In this document: positions 17,079-25,118 of the stretch, in pieces
How the letters are laid out: each line of letters begins with the position of its first letter
How positions within the stretch are numbered: position 1 is the stretch's first letter
NCBI RefSeq assembly: GCF_011305415.1
Contig: NZ_JAANOQ010000001.1
Location: 248,001-312,000, forward strand
Length of the DNA stretch: 64,000 nt
Source of the DNA: Flavobacterium bernardetii
Lineage (GTDB): Bacteria; Bacteroidota; Bacteroidia; Flavobacteriales; Flavobacteriaceae
Direction of reading: 5' to 3'
Program-made: the position numbers and the translations under genes
The notes under the pieces: model-generated
Seen by the model: only the letters and a program-made list of their open reading frames with translations
What the model was told of the DNA's origin: nothing
The model's database searches: none

Positions 17079-18146
17079 ATGACAACAGATAACATCAATC
17101 AGCCAGCTATTTATTATGTAATTCAAGGAAGAAAATTAGAAAATGATTCTACTTATATTGAGCATACTTTTATAGATATTAATCCAGAAATTGCAAGACA
17201 ACGTGCTTTTGACTACTTAGAATATTATGTGCAATTATTGCAACAAGGTAAACAGTTGTTTTTTAGAGAAAATGAAAAATTAGTTAAAAATGAAGTTTCT
17301 CTTAATGATATTCAAAACACGACAGTTTCATTTGCAGAAAATAATGTTGGTATTGACGGAATTGCAATGTATATGGTAGTAAAAGAACCAATTTTATATA
17401 TGAACATTTTAGATGAAAAAGAGGATAGATTTTTGATTTATGCTATAAAAAATTTATCTGAAAATGATATTGAAACAACAAAAAAATCTTTAATTAGAGA
17501 ATATGGTTATTATAAATATATGCAAATTGATACTTCAAAAATAGAAGATGAAGTGCAGTTAATTTCAAAGTCTCAAAAAAAAGGTTTTGGTCAAAATTTA
17601 GTTTATACTACTTTGCAAACTCCTTTTGAATTTAGATTTGCAGATATTAATACAAAAAGTAAACAAATATTTAGGAATAATATTAATCAAGAATTAAAGA
17701 ATATTAATTTACAAAAATCAGCTTTTATTACAGATTTAGATTATCATAACATACGAATTCAAATCGCAAGTTTGTTTAATTCAAAAGGCGGGAATGTGTT
17801 TTTATGTAATTTTAATAAAGGAATAATTCAGCCATTTTTTGATAATAAATCAATTGCTTCTATTACAACGTTAATTAAAAAAGAAATTTTTTCATATTTC
17901 CCGAATCATAAGTATTTTTTGCAAATTCATTTTGTGAAAATCAACAATGTTTTAGTGCCAATTATAGAAGTGAAAATTTTTTATAATAAGCCCTGTTTTT
18001 ATGATAATGACATTGATAATAGTTTCTATTATCGAACTGAAAAGGGTTTGAAGATTATTTCTAAAACAGAAGATATTGTTTCTTATGTTACAGAAAATAT
18101 AGTAAATAATAAAAAAGCATTAAATGATTTGTTAGATAGTTTATAA
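17079..18146 (+). CDS. AlbA_2/Schlafen-like domain protein
   Basis: This 355-residue protein has two parts. Residues 1-170 match nothing I know. Residues about 178-330 follow the AlbA_2 (Schlafen-type) layout: an FEFR strand (183-186), a helix with IASLFNSKGGNVFLCNF (229-245), then the VPIIEVKIFYNKPCFYD strand (293-309) and SFYYRTEKGLKII (315-327), where the family has P.Y...fyiR. AlbA_2 domains bind nucleic acid and some cleave tRNA, and they are frequent in defence islands. The usual acidic residues of nuclease members are not clear here. It starts a three-gene operon and overlaps the next gene by 1 nt. Confidence 0.6.
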   Translation: MTTDNINQPAIYYVIQGRKLENDSTYIEHTFIDINPEIARQRAFDYLEYYVQLLQQGKQLFFRENEKLVKNEVSLNDIQNTTVSFAENNVGIDGIAMYMVVKEPILYMNILDEKEDRFLIYAIKNLSENDIETTKKSLIREYGYYKYMQIDTSKIEDEVQLISKSQKKGFGQNLVYTTLQTPFEFRFADINTKSKQIFRNNINQELKNINLQKSAFITDLDYHNIRIQIASLFNSKGGNVFLCNFNKGIIQPFFDNKSIASITTLIKKEIFSYFPNHKYFLQIHFVKINNVLVPIIEVKIFYNKPCFYDNDIDNSFYYRTEKGLKIISKTEDIVSYVTENIVNNKKALNDLLDSL

Positions 18147-18685
18147 TGGAAACAAAATTATATTATATACATGGTTTGTATGGTTCTGAAAAATCATACA
18201 AGTTTTTAGAGTTAAAAGAAAAATATCAAAACATCGAATGTTTAACGTGGAAAGTTGATGATACTATTCATTTAAAACTAAATGAATGGAAACATAAAAT
18301 TGAAGCAGATAAATCTAATGAAACTTGTATAATTGCTAGTTCTACAGGTTGTAATTTAGCTTATCAATTACGTCAAATGTGCAAACCAAATTTTATTAAA
18401 TTAGTTTTTATTAATCCATTGTTTGATATATCTGATGTTTATGATTCTGGATTAATGCCAAATCAACTTTTGCAATATTTATTAAAAATTGAAAAACATT
18501 CGGAATCATTATTGCTTTTTTCAAAGAATGATGAAGTAATAAACCATAAAAAATATTTATCTGAGACTTCTTTTATTTTTAAAAATAACCAGGTTATTAT
18601 TGATGAAAAGTCGACTCATAATTTTAAGAATTTAAATGAACATTATATAGAAATTGATAACTTAATTAATGCATTTTATTTATGA
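18146..18685 (+). CDS. Small alpha/beta hydrolase (YqiA-like)
   Basis: This 179-residue protein matches the YqiA/UPF0227 esterase pattern. YIHGLYGSEKSYK (7-19) is the oxyanion loop. ASSTG (64-68) is a G-x-S-x-G variant with Ser66 as likely nucleophile. Asp129 (SKNDEV) and His158 (STHNF) complete a plausible triad. The first Gly of the elbow is replaced by Ala. It overlaps both neighbours (1 nt and the ATGA type), implying translational coupling. Substrate unknown; it could be an effector or a housekeeping-like esterase within the island. Confidence 0.7.
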   Translation: METKLYYIHGLYGSEKSYKFLELKEKYQNIECLTWKVDDTIHLKLNEWKHKIEADKSNETCIIASSTGCNLAYQLRQMCKPNFIKLVFINPLFDISDVYDSGLMPNQLLQYLLKIEKHSESLLLFSKNDEVINHKKYLSETSFIFKNNQVIIDEKSTHNFKNLNEHYIEIDNLINAFYL

Positions 18686-19125
18686 AAACACCAATAGAAT
18701 TATTTGAAGAAAAAAGGGATAAATACATTGCATTAATTCCACAAGAATCTAAATGTCGTTTTGAAAAACATAAACTTGTAAAAGAAAAACAATTCGAAAA
18801 ATCATTATTACTTCGTAATGAGTTAAAGATAATTAGAGAAGAAAAAGAAAATATTTATAATGAAATAATGGAAATTTATGATTCTGAACCTATTTCAACT
18901 ACAAATATTAGTTTAAAAAAAGAAATATTAACTTTTGTAGCAAAATTAGGTTATAATTATGTTGAATATTCCATTAATCAAGCAATAAAAAAACAAGTAC
19001 AGTATTTAAATTTACAACATAAAATTGCTTTTGAAAATAAAGATTTTGAAAATAGTGTTAAAAACAGTGATGAAGCAATCAAACTAATTGCAATTTCTAA
19101 TAAACCATTAGATTTTTTTCTGTAA
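18682..19125 (+). CDS. Small coiled-coil protein with UVR-like motif
   Basis: This 147-residue protein is charged and largely helical. Residues about 28-55 (HKLVKEKQFEKSLLLRNELK and following) resemble the UvrB/UvrC-interaction motif (dFE.A..LRDei). The C-terminal half is another helical stretch without known motif. It starts within the hydrolase stop codon (ATGA overlap), so it is co-translated with it. Its stop is 1 bp from the stop of the convergent WYL gene. The UVR resemblance is weak and may only reflect a coiled coil. Confidence 0.6.
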   Translation: MKTPIELFEEKRDKYIALIPQESKCRFEKHKLVKEKQFEKSLLLRNELKIIREEKENIYNEIMEIYDSEPISTTNISLKKEILTFVAKLGYNYVEYSINQAIKKQVQYLNLQHKIAFENKDFENSVKNSDEAIKLIAISNKPLDFFL

Positions 19126-19126
19126 T

Positions 19127-20032
19127 TTATTTGTTTCTTTTTAAAGCTTCTTGAAAAATAGAAGCTAATTTTTTTCTTAAGTGTAAAGGTTCTATAACTT
19201 CAATAGACCAACTTCTGGACAACAATTCCATTATAAAATCTAGTGTTATTTTTATATTTAAAGTAACTTCATATCGATTTTCTTTTTCAATAAAATTTAT
19301 TTGTTGAGAAGTATGAATTGGATACGATTTTATATAATTACCATCACGAATATCAAAACCTAATTTTACAAACTCAGTTTTTTCATCTGTAAACATTGCA
19401 AAAGAATCTCTAAAATAATCGTTAATTTCCGTAATTGAAGGCGATTTTTTGTATGTTCTAACGGTTAATGTTACGTTATTAATTCTGTCTAAGCCAAAAG
19501 TTCTAAATTCTTGTGTGTTTTCATAAAATCCAATCAAATACCATCTGTTTTTACTTTCTTTTAAAGCAAATGGTTTAACAGTTTTTGTCTCCGTTACATT
19601 AATATCATATTTGAAATAATAAAATTCAATTATTGATTTTTTATTTATTGCTTCAGTTAAAATCGAAAAATTTTCAATTCCATTTGATTTTCTTTTTTCA
19701 GGAATTATATATTCAGGCAAACCTGAACTATTTACTAATGATGAAAAAATTTTAAATGAATTTAATAAAAGTTCTATTCTTGAATCGTTAATGGTATAAT
19801 CGTTTAAAGTATAAATTTTGTGTTTTTTCGAATACGGTATATCAAGTCCAAAATCTTCTCTTAATTCTTTTAAATCTCGTTTAAATGCTAAGTCAAGATA
19901 TTTAAAATTTTGGTTTAATAATTCGAATTTCTTTTCAATAAAACTAACCAATTCGTTTTTTGATATACCGTCTTGGTTATCAAGTAATATATTAATGATT
20001 AATAATTGTCTAGAAATTTTGTTTTGTAACAT
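19127..20032 (-). CDS. WYL-domain transcriptional regulator
   Basis: This 301-residue regulator has an N-terminal winged helix (about 1-75; RQLLIINILLDNQDGISKNEL, then KRDLKELREDFGLDI). The WYL domain follows (about 125-200; IIEFYYFKY, KPFALKESKNRWYLIGF, FGLDRI). A WCX-like C-terminal extension ends ELLSRSWSIEVIEPLHLR. Related regulators control several phage-defence systems (BrxR, CapW) and often sense nucleic acid or nucleotides. It is tail-to-tail with the AlbA_2/hydrolase operon. A TAAATTTG minus-7 element on the minus strand at 20052-20059 gives a leader of only about 15 nt. Confidence 0.9.
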   Translation of the reverse strand: MLQNKISRQLLIINILLDNQDGISKNELVSFIEKKFELLNQNFKYLDLAFKRDLKELREDFGLDIPYSKKHKIYTLNDYTINDSRIELLLNSFKIFSSLVNSSGLPEYIIPEKRKSNGIENFSILTEAINKKSIIEFYYFKYDINVTETKTVKPFALKESKNRWYLIGFYENTQEFRTFGLDRINNVTLTVRTYKKSPSITEINDYFRDSFAMFTDEKTEFVKLGFDIRDGNYIKSYPIHTSQQINFIEKENRYEVTLNIKITLDFIMELLSRSWSIEVIEPLHLRKKLASIFQEALKRNK

Positions 20033-20051
20033 TGTGTCAAATCTTTACAAC

Positions 20052-20059
20052 AAATTTAA
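20052..20059 (-). promoter_or_regulatory. Minus-7 element for the WYL gene
   Basis: The minus strand reads TAAATTTG, 19 bp before the ATG at 20032 and only 25 bp inside the right repeat. Confidence 0.5.
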
Positions 20060-20083
20060 TTAAATAACTTTTCGAATGTTAAG

Positions 20084-20198
20084 GTTTAACTACAAAAGTT
20101 TCCGAATTCGGAAACAAACGAGAAAGAACATTTTGAAGACATCAAAGGTTTCTTGGCACATAAGAAAATGGAAAACTTAAGAGAAATAGAGAAATAGT
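20084..20198 (+). pseudogene. Decayed copy of the ABC-F 3' end (right direct repeat)
   Basis: These 115 bp match 15334-15450. A 2-bp deletion near 20122 shifts the frame and no start or upstream part exists, so it is not expressed as protein. It ends in the same TAG and is followed by the terminator at 20227, which suits an ABC-F transcript. It marks the right border of the island. Confidence 0.9.
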
Positions 20199-20226
20199 CT
20201 TAATCAGAAGTGATTAGTGATTATAT

Positions 20227-20254
20227 AAAAAAAGCTCCAAATGGAGCTTTTTTT
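20227..20254. terminator. Bidirectional terminator
   Basis: The stem AAAAAAAGCTCC / GGAGCTTTTTTT with loop AAAT overlaps the last base of crtZ and faces the ABC-F remnant. Confidence 0.88.
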
Positions 20255-20700
20255 TATGCATTTTTATAATGTTTAAAAGGAAATAACAACATTCCGAAAC
20301 ATTCTCCTTGTCCTTTTCCTAAATGTTTGTGATGCATTTTGTGCGCTCTTCTTAAAGCTCGTGCATATTTGTTATTAGCATTTCTAAATAACTTAAAACG
20401 TTGATGAATGAAGATATCGTGGACTAAAAAATAAGTTAATCCGTAAGCGAAAATTCCTAATCCGATTGCTAAACCAATTTCTAAAATTCCGTTTTGCCAT
20501 AAGAAGAAAAACGTCATACTTACAACAGCATAAAATACAAAAAACGTGTCGTTTCTTTCAAACCAAGAATCGTGATCTTTTTTGTGATGATCGGCGTGTA
20601 AGTTCCACAAAAAGCCGTGCATAACGTATTTGTGCGTAAACCACGCCATAAATTCCATTCCGAAAAAAGTTAGTATAAATACTATAATATATAACCACAT
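20254..20700 (-). CDS. crtZ: Beta-carotene hydroxylase (fatty acid hydroxylase family)
   Basis: This 148-residue membrane di-iron enzyme hydroxylates beta-carotene towards zeaxanthin. Histidine boxes are visible: HKYVMH (23-28), HADHH (36-40), then HDIFIH and HKMHH near the C-terminus. Hydrophobic segments lie at residues 1-20 and around 50-95. It is the last gene of the carHI-like cluster, 59 bp after crtB. Genes for crtE and the cyclase are not in the window, so the final pigment is inferred. Confidence 0.88.
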   Translation of the reverse strand: MWLYIIVFILTFFGMEFMAWFTHKYVMHGFLWNLHADHHKKDHDSWFERNDTFFVFYAVVSMTFFFLWQNGILEIGLAIGLGIFAYGLTYFLVHDIFIHQRFKLFRNANNKYARALRRAHKMHHKHLGKGQGECFGMLLFPFKHYKNA

Positions 20701-20759
20701 AATTTTATTTTTTTAATTTAAATTGTCAACTTCGTAAATCCCAAATCGTAGATCGTAAT

Positions 20760-21599
20760 TTACAATAAATTTAATCTATATTTTACATAACAACGCGCTA
20801 GAAGTTCCGCTTTTTGGTAATTTGGAACTCTAATTCTGGTGTTTTTTATTTCTGCTGAAGGCGTTGCTTTTAAACGAGTAAGTAATCTTTTATAATAACG
20901 GTAAGCCGTATATACTCCGAATTTCGCTTCAATTGGTAAACGTAAAATGCCTTCATAAGCCAATTTGAAATCATTTTCAATGTCTTCAATGATTTCTTTT
21001 TTTGAAGATTCTGTTAGCTTTGTTAAATCGGTATTTGGAAAATAGGTTCGGTTTAAACCTTCAAAATCGGCTTTTAAATCTCTTAAAAAATTCACTTTTT
21101 GAAAAGCAGAACCTAATTTCATGGCAGAATCTTTCAAATCATTGTATTTTTTTTCATCTCCATTTACAAAAACCATCAAACACATTAAACCAACAACATC
21201 AGCGCTTCCGTAAATATATTCGTGATATTCTTTTGTTGTTTTGTATTCTTGTTTCTCCAAATCGAGTTTCATACTTTTCATAAAAGCATCAATTAATTCT
21301 CGTTTGATATGGTGTCTGTTTACGGTATGTTGAAACGAATTTAAAATCGGATTTAAACTTATTTTGTTTTTAATCGCATCATCTAATTCTATTTCAAATT
21401 TACGGAATAATTCTTCTTTATCATAATCGTGAAAACTATCTACAATTTCATCAGCAAAACGAACAAATCCATAAATGTTGTAAATATCTTGTCGGATGGA
21501 TGGCGCTAACATTTTCACAGCAGATGAAAAAGAGGTGCTGTAAGCTTTGGTAACATTTACACTACAAGCGAAAGAAACGGTGTCAAATAATGCCTTCAT
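20760..21599 (-). CDS. crtB: Phytoene synthase
   Basis: This 279-residue enzyme condenses two geranylgeranyl diphosphates to phytoene. The first Asp-rich motif is RFADEIVDSFHDYD (about 47-60), and the second is NFLRDLKADFEGLNRTYFP (about 170-188), binding Mg2+-diphosphate. Length fits the family. The start codon is separated by 1 bp from the stop of crtI, so the two are translationally coupled. Confidence 0.95.
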   Translation of the reverse strand: MKALFDTVSFACSVNVTKAYSTSFSSAVKMLAPSIRQDIYNIYGFVRFADEIVDSFHDYDKEELFRKFEIELDDAIKNKISLNPILNSFQHTVNRHHIKRELIDAFMKSMKLDLEKQEYKTTKEYHEYIYGSADVVGLMCLMVFVNGDEKKYNDLKDSAMKLGSAFQKVNFLRDLKADFEGLNRTYFPNTDLTKLTESSKKEIIEDIENDFKLAYEGILRLPIEAKFGVYTAYRYYKRLLTRLKATPSAEIKNTRIRVPNYQKAELLARCYVKYRLNLL

Positions 21600-21600
21600 T

Positions 21601-23061
21601 TTATTGATATTTTTGTATTAATTGTGCGACTAATTTCCCTGATATTAATGCTGGTGGAACTCCCGGTCCCGGAACAGTTAATTGCCCCGTGAAATATAAA
21701 TTTTTAACTTTTTTGCTTTTCAAATTCGGACGTAAAACAGCAGTTTGTAACAATGTATTTGCCATTCCGTATGCGTTTCCTTTATATGAATTGTATTCGG
21801 ATTTAAAATCGTTGACACAAAATGATTTCTTAAAGATAATGCTTTTACGAATGTCTTGTTTAGTGATGGCTTCAAATCTTGAAATTATTTTTTCAAAGTA
21901 AATTTCTCTAAGTGCTTCATTGTCTTCTAAATCGGGCGCAATTGGCACTAAAAAGAAGCCGTTTTCGCAACCTTCTGGCGCTGTATGTTTATTTGTTATT
22001 GATGTGAAGTTAGCATAAAACAAAGGCTCTTCTGGCCATTTTGGATTGTCGTAAATATCTACAGCATGTTTGTCGAAATCAGAATCGAAAAATAAATTAT
22101 GATGACAAACGTTTTTTAGCTTTTTATCAAACCCAACATAAAATAATAGGGAAGAAGGCGCGAACGTTTTTTTGTCCCAATACGTTTCAGAATATTGTCT
22201 GTTTTCTTTTGGTAATAAGGTTTCGGTATGATGATAATCAGCTCCTGAAAGTACTACATCTGATTTTAGAATTTCGTTATTTATTTTAATTCCGACAGCT
22301 TTATTGTTTTCTACGATAATTTCCTTAATGTTTGAATTGGTATGATAAGTAACTCCTAATTCGGTTCCTAATTTTATCATGGACTGAATTACATCAAAAA
22401 AACCATTTTTGGGTTGCCAAGTGCCTAATCCGAAATCGGCATAATTCATAAAGTTATAAAAAGAAGGTGTATCTGAAGGTTTCGCACCTAAAAACAAGAC
22501 AGGGAATTCTAAAATTTGTTGTAAGTTTTTATTTTTTATTTTTTTTCGAACATCTCTTTTAATATTGGAAAAAAACTGATCTAATTTTAAGGCAGTTTGT
22601 GGAGTTATTAATTCTAAAATACTTTCACCTGGTCTGTAAACCAAATCTTTTATAGCAATTTCGTAATTACTTTTTGCGTTAGAAATGAATTTTTCTAATT
22701 GTTTTCCACTGCCTTTTTCTATTTTCTCGAAGTCGGAAATAATCGTACTTAAATCATCTGAAACATCAAAATGTTCGTTATTTTCAAAGAACACTCTATA
22801 TCCTGGTGATAATTTTTCTAAACCATAATAATCTGATGGTTTTTTATCGAAATCGGCAAAAAAACGTTCAAAAACATCTGGCATCCAATACCAAGAAGGC
22901 CCCATATCAAACGTAAATCCTTTTTCAGTAAACTGTCTGGCACGACCGCCTAAACTATTGTTTTTTTCAAACACAGCTACTTTATTACCTTCTTTAGCTA
23001 AATAGCAAGCTGCTGCTAAAGATGAAAATCCAGAACCTATTATTTGTATTGTTTTGGGCAT
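21601..23061 (-). CDS. crtI: Phytoene desaturase
   Basis: This 486-residue flavoprotein converts phytoene to lycopene by successive dehydrogenation. An N-terminal dinucleotide fold (IIGSGFSSLAAACYLAKEG) and GGRA motif (about 41-44) bind FAD. The C-terminus has the family signature LYFTGQLTVPGPGVPPAL. It follows the CarH-like regulator gene by 34 bp and precedes crtB. Bacterial CrtI type, not the plant PDS type. Confidence 0.95.
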   Translation of the reverse strand: MPKTIQIIGSGFSSLAAACYLAKEGNKVAVFEKNNSLGGRARQFTEKGFTFDMGPSWYWMPDVFERFFADFDKKPSDYYGLEKLSPGYRVFFENNEHFDVSDDLSTIISDFEKIEKGSGKQLEKFISNAKSNYEIAIKDLVYRPGESILELITPQTALKLDQFFSNIKRDVRKKIKNKNLQQILEFPVLFLGAKPSDTPSFYNFMNYADFGLGTWQPKNGFFDVIQSMIKLGTELGVTYHTNSNIKEIIVENNKAVGIKINNEILKSDVVLSGADYHHTETLLPKENRQYSETYWDKKTFAPSSLLFYVGFDKKLKNVCHHNLFFDSDFDKHAVDIYDNPKWPEEPLFYANFTSITNKHTAPEGCENGFFLVPIAPDLEDNEALREIYFEKIISRFEAITKQDIRKSIIFKKSFCVNDFKSEYNSYKGNAYGMANTLLQTAVLRPNLKSKKVKNLYFTGQLTVPGPGVPPALISGKLVAQLIQKYQ

Positions 23062-23095
23062 ATATATATAATTACGGTTTAAATCTAAAATTGGT

Positions 23096-23995
23096 TTATA
23101 ATATGTCTAGAAAATCTTTGATATTTTCAATTGATTTAATTCTATTTGGTAATTTTTCGTTATTTATTGTTTGTGCTTTTCTTCCAAAAATTAATAATTC
23201 ATTATTGTTATCTTTTAATATCGTGTTTTTGAATTCATTTATGTAGTTTTCAATTTCATCTTCACCGGGTTCAACAGTTAAATAAGTAATATATGTAATC
23301 TTATTGAAGTGAAAATTTAATTCGATTAAATTTTCAATTGGTAAACTCCTTCCTAAGTAAACAGAATGGTGTCCTTTCGTTATAATTTCATGATGTAAAA
23401 ACAAAAGTCCTAAATCGTGTATTTCGTTGAAAGGTAAGTATAATATGTAGGTTTTGTCTGATATATCTTTTTGTAAAATTTGATATTTCTCTATTTCAAT
23501 TAATATTTTTTGTTTTATTAAATGAGAAATAAAATGTTCATGTGCAGGAGTAATTGTATTTGTTGTCCATAAAATTCCAATCTCTTCAAGTAGTGGAATA
23601 AAAGTTTCAAAGAATACGGTACTAAAATCTTTTTTGCTAAGTAATTCATTATAAGTTTTTACGAAAAGCGACTGATCAAAATTTAGCATTGCCATTTTGA
23701 ATTGACTTAATACGTGATTATTAACTGTTTTATCAGTTTGGATTTTTAGTACAAATTTTTCAATTTCTTCTTGATCTAGTTTAGAAATTTTTGAAATTTT
23801 ATATCCAAAATTGGTTAACAATACTACATTTAGAAGTTTTTGTAAGTTTTTAATATCGTAAAGTCTAATATTCGTGTCAGTTCGCATTGGTCCAAGTAAA
23901 TCATACCTCTTTTCCCAAATACGAATAGTGTGGGCTTTAATGCCTGAAAGGTTTTCTAAGTCCTTAATACTGAATGTAGATTTTATATTGTTCAT
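23096..23995 (-). CDS. CarH-like MerR regulator with B12-binding domain
   Basis: This 299-residue protein starts at ATG 23995; a longer frame begins inside the promoter. Residues 7-75 are a MerR-type helix-turn-helix (SIKDLENLSGIKAHTIRIWE). The rest is a cobalamin-binding module. It keeps the photoreceptor signature W-x9-EH (Trp143, Glu153, His154) and the ligand motif E-x-H-x-x-G (Glu191, His193, Gly196). In CarH, adenosylcobalamin holds a tetrameric repressor in the dark and light breaks it. Here it heads the crt operon, so light-controlled carotenoid synthesis is the expected role (inference from motifs and neighbours). Confidence 0.85.
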   Translation of the reverse strand: MNNIKSTFSIKDLENLSGIKAHTIRIWEKRYDLLGPMRTDTNIRLYDIKNLQKLLNVVLLTNFGYKISKISKLDQEEIEKFVLKIQTDKTVNNHVLSQFKMAMLNFDQSLFVKTYNELLSKKDFSTVFFETFIPLLEEIGILWTTNTITPAHEHFISHLIKQKILIEIEKYQILQKDISDKTYILYLPFNEIHDLGLLFLHHEIITKGHHSVYLGRSLPIENLIELNFHFNKITYITYLTVEPGEDEIENYINEFKNTILKDNNNELLIFGRKAQTINNEKLPNRIKSIENIKDFLDIL

Positions 23996-24016
23996 CTTTT
24001 GCTTAAAAAGTTTAAA

Positions 24017-24024
24017 CAAAAATA
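24017..24024 (-). promoter_or_regulatory. Minus-7 element of the carH-crtIBZ operon
   Basis: The minus strand reads TATTTTTG, 21 bp before ATG 23995. A CarH-like protein would probably bind at or near here. Only about 60 bp separate it from the tRNA-Leu gene. Confidence 0.55.
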
Positions 24025-24088
24025 CATAAAAATTATTAAGAAGTACTATAAAATGAAAAAAATCCTGCATTAGCAAGATTTTTGTTTG

Positions 24089-24170
24089 TGACCAAAATGG
24101 GATTCGAACCCATACGCCTTACAGCACCACCCCCTCAAGATGGCGAGTCTACCAATTCCTCCACATGGCC
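24089..24170 (-). tRNA. tRNA-Leu (GAG)
   Basis: The minus strand gives a class II tRNA with D-arm GGAATTGGTAGAC. The anticodon stem-loop is CCATC-TTGAGGG-GGTGG (anticodon GAG), with a variable arm and T-arm ATGGG-TTCGAAT-CCCAT. The acceptor stem has G-T pairs and one T-T mismatch. CCA is not encoded. Confidence 0.92.
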
Positions 24171-24176
24171 TTAAAT

Positions 24177-24212
24177 AAAAAAAGAAGCTAAACAATTGCT
24201 TAGCTTCTTTTT
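24177..24212. terminator. Hairpin between tRNA genes
   Basis: A 10-bp perfect stem AAGAAGCTAA / TTAGCTTCTT with flanking A and T runs lies between tRNA-Lys and tRNA-Leu. It may be a terminator or processing signal within the tRNA transcript. Confidence 0.65.
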
Positions 24213-24213
24213 G

Positions 24214-24286
24214 TGACCCCGCTGGGATTCGAACCCAGGACCCCTACATTAAAAGTGTAATGCTCTACCAGCTGAGCTACAGAGTC
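24214..24286 (-). tRNA. tRNA-Lys (TTT), copy 1
   Basis: This is a 73-nt cloverleaf on the minus strand: acceptor GACTCTG, D-arm AGCTCAGCTGGTAGAGC, anticodon loop CTTTTAA, T-arm CTGGG-TTCGAAT-CCCAG. It is identical to copy 2. Confidence 0.97.
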
Positions 24287-24328
24287 GTAGCAATGAAGTT
24301 GTAATTTTTATGTTTTGAATATTTTTAG

Positions 24329-24401
24329 TGACCCCGCTGGGATTCGAACCCAGGACCCCTACATTAAAAGTGTAATGCTCTACCAGCTGAGCTACAGAGT
24401 C
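24329..24401 (-). tRNA. tRNA-Lys (TTT), copy 2
   Basis: This is a 73-nt gene identical to the copy 42 bp downstream on the minus strand. It is first in the tRNA transcription unit. Confidence 0.97.
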
Positions 24402-24426
24402 TAAAACTATTCCTTCATTGCGGGTG

Positions 24427-24456
24427 CAAATATAGGACGATTTATTTATTTTGCAA
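24427..24456 (-). promoter_or_regulatory. tRNA operon promoter
   Basis: On the minus strand TTG, a 19-bp spacer and TATATTTG form a full consensus Bacteroidota sigma-A promoter. The start point would be just upstream of tRNA-Lys copy 2. Confidence 0.8.
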
Positions 24457-24602
24457 TAGCTTTTGTATAATATTTTAATGTTTTTTTTGAAATAATTTAT
24501 AACCCCTTAATTTATAAGTATTTGTTGTTTTTCGAATTTAAATAAAAATTAAAGTTTCATTAAATTATTATACATTTATACCTTTAAAAGTGCAGAAGTA
24601 TT

Positions 24603-25118
24603 ATGAAAATTATTCTAGTTGGATACATGACATCCGGAAAATCTACGATTGGAAAGCTACTTTCTGAGTCGTTACATATTCCTTTTTACGATTTAGACCA
24701 TTTAATTGAAACGAATTTGAATTTAACAATTGATGAGATTTTCGAACAAAAAGGAGAATTGTTTTTCAGAAAAAAGGAAAAAGAAATTTTAATGGAATTT
24801 CTAAACACAACTGAAAATTATGTTTTAGCATTGGGTGGAGGAACGCCTTGTTATTATGATAATTTTGAATTGTATCAATCGGAAAGTATTCATTCTGTAT
24901 ACTTAAAAGCTTCTGTAGACACGATATTGAAACGTTTACATGCTCAGAAAGCATCAAGACCATTAGTGTCTCGTTTTAATGAAGAAGAGCTTCAGGAGTT
25001 TGTTGCGAAGCATTTGTTTGAGCGTAGTTATTTCTATCATCAAGTAAAAACAATTGTTTCTATTGATGACAAAAAGGAATTGGAAATTGTTAAAGAAATA
25101 GTTTCTAAACTAACTTAA
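24603..25118 (+). CDS. aroK: Shikimate kinase
   Basis: This 171-residue enzyme phosphorylates shikimate at the 3-hydroxyl in aromatic amino acid synthesis. P-loop GYMTSGKST (7-15), substrate residues in FYDLDHLIE (28-36), FRKKEKEIL (about 55-63), the GGG loop LALGGGTPCY and the lid Arg in KASRPLV are all present. Its 3' end overlaps the convergent phosphoribosyltransferase gene by 9 bp. Confidence 0.95.
   Translation: MKIILVGYMTSGKSTIGKLLSESLHIPFYDLDHLIETNLNLTIDEIFEQKGELFFRKKEKEILMEFLNTTENYVLALGGGTPCYYDNFELYQSESIHSVYLKASVDTILKRLHAQKASRPLVSRFNEEELQEFVAKHLFERSYFYHQVKTIVSIDDKKELEIVKEIVSKLT

Larger units (their letters stand above)
15451..20198. mobile_element. Candidate integrated island of five genes
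   Basis: The interval lies between an intact and a decayed copy of the ABC-F 3' end. It holds an unknown 490-residue gene, a three-gene overlapping operon and a convergent WYL regulator, all very AT-rich. No integrase or transposase is recognisable, so the element is either a remnant, mobilised in trans, or uses the unknown protein. The terminator after the right copy probably belonged to the original ABC-F transcript. Island status is inferred from the repeats and context. Confidence 0.65.

Noticed and set aside
15451..17079. Tyrosine recombinase in the island
   Set aside because: The 490-aa protein has a helical segment recalling a core-binding domain but lacks the R...HxxR...Y catalytic pattern.
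20084..20198. Second functional ABC-F gene fragment
   Set aside because: It is only 115 bp with a frameshifting deletion and no start. Treated as a border repeat.
24177..24212. Attenuator or riboswitch between tRNA genes
   Set aside because: It is a simple A/T-flanked hairpin without conserved core; a terminator or processing stem explains it.
25110..25118. Frameshift between aroK and the PRTase gene
   Set aside because: The 9-bp overlap is between convergent complete genes; both C-termini look normal.
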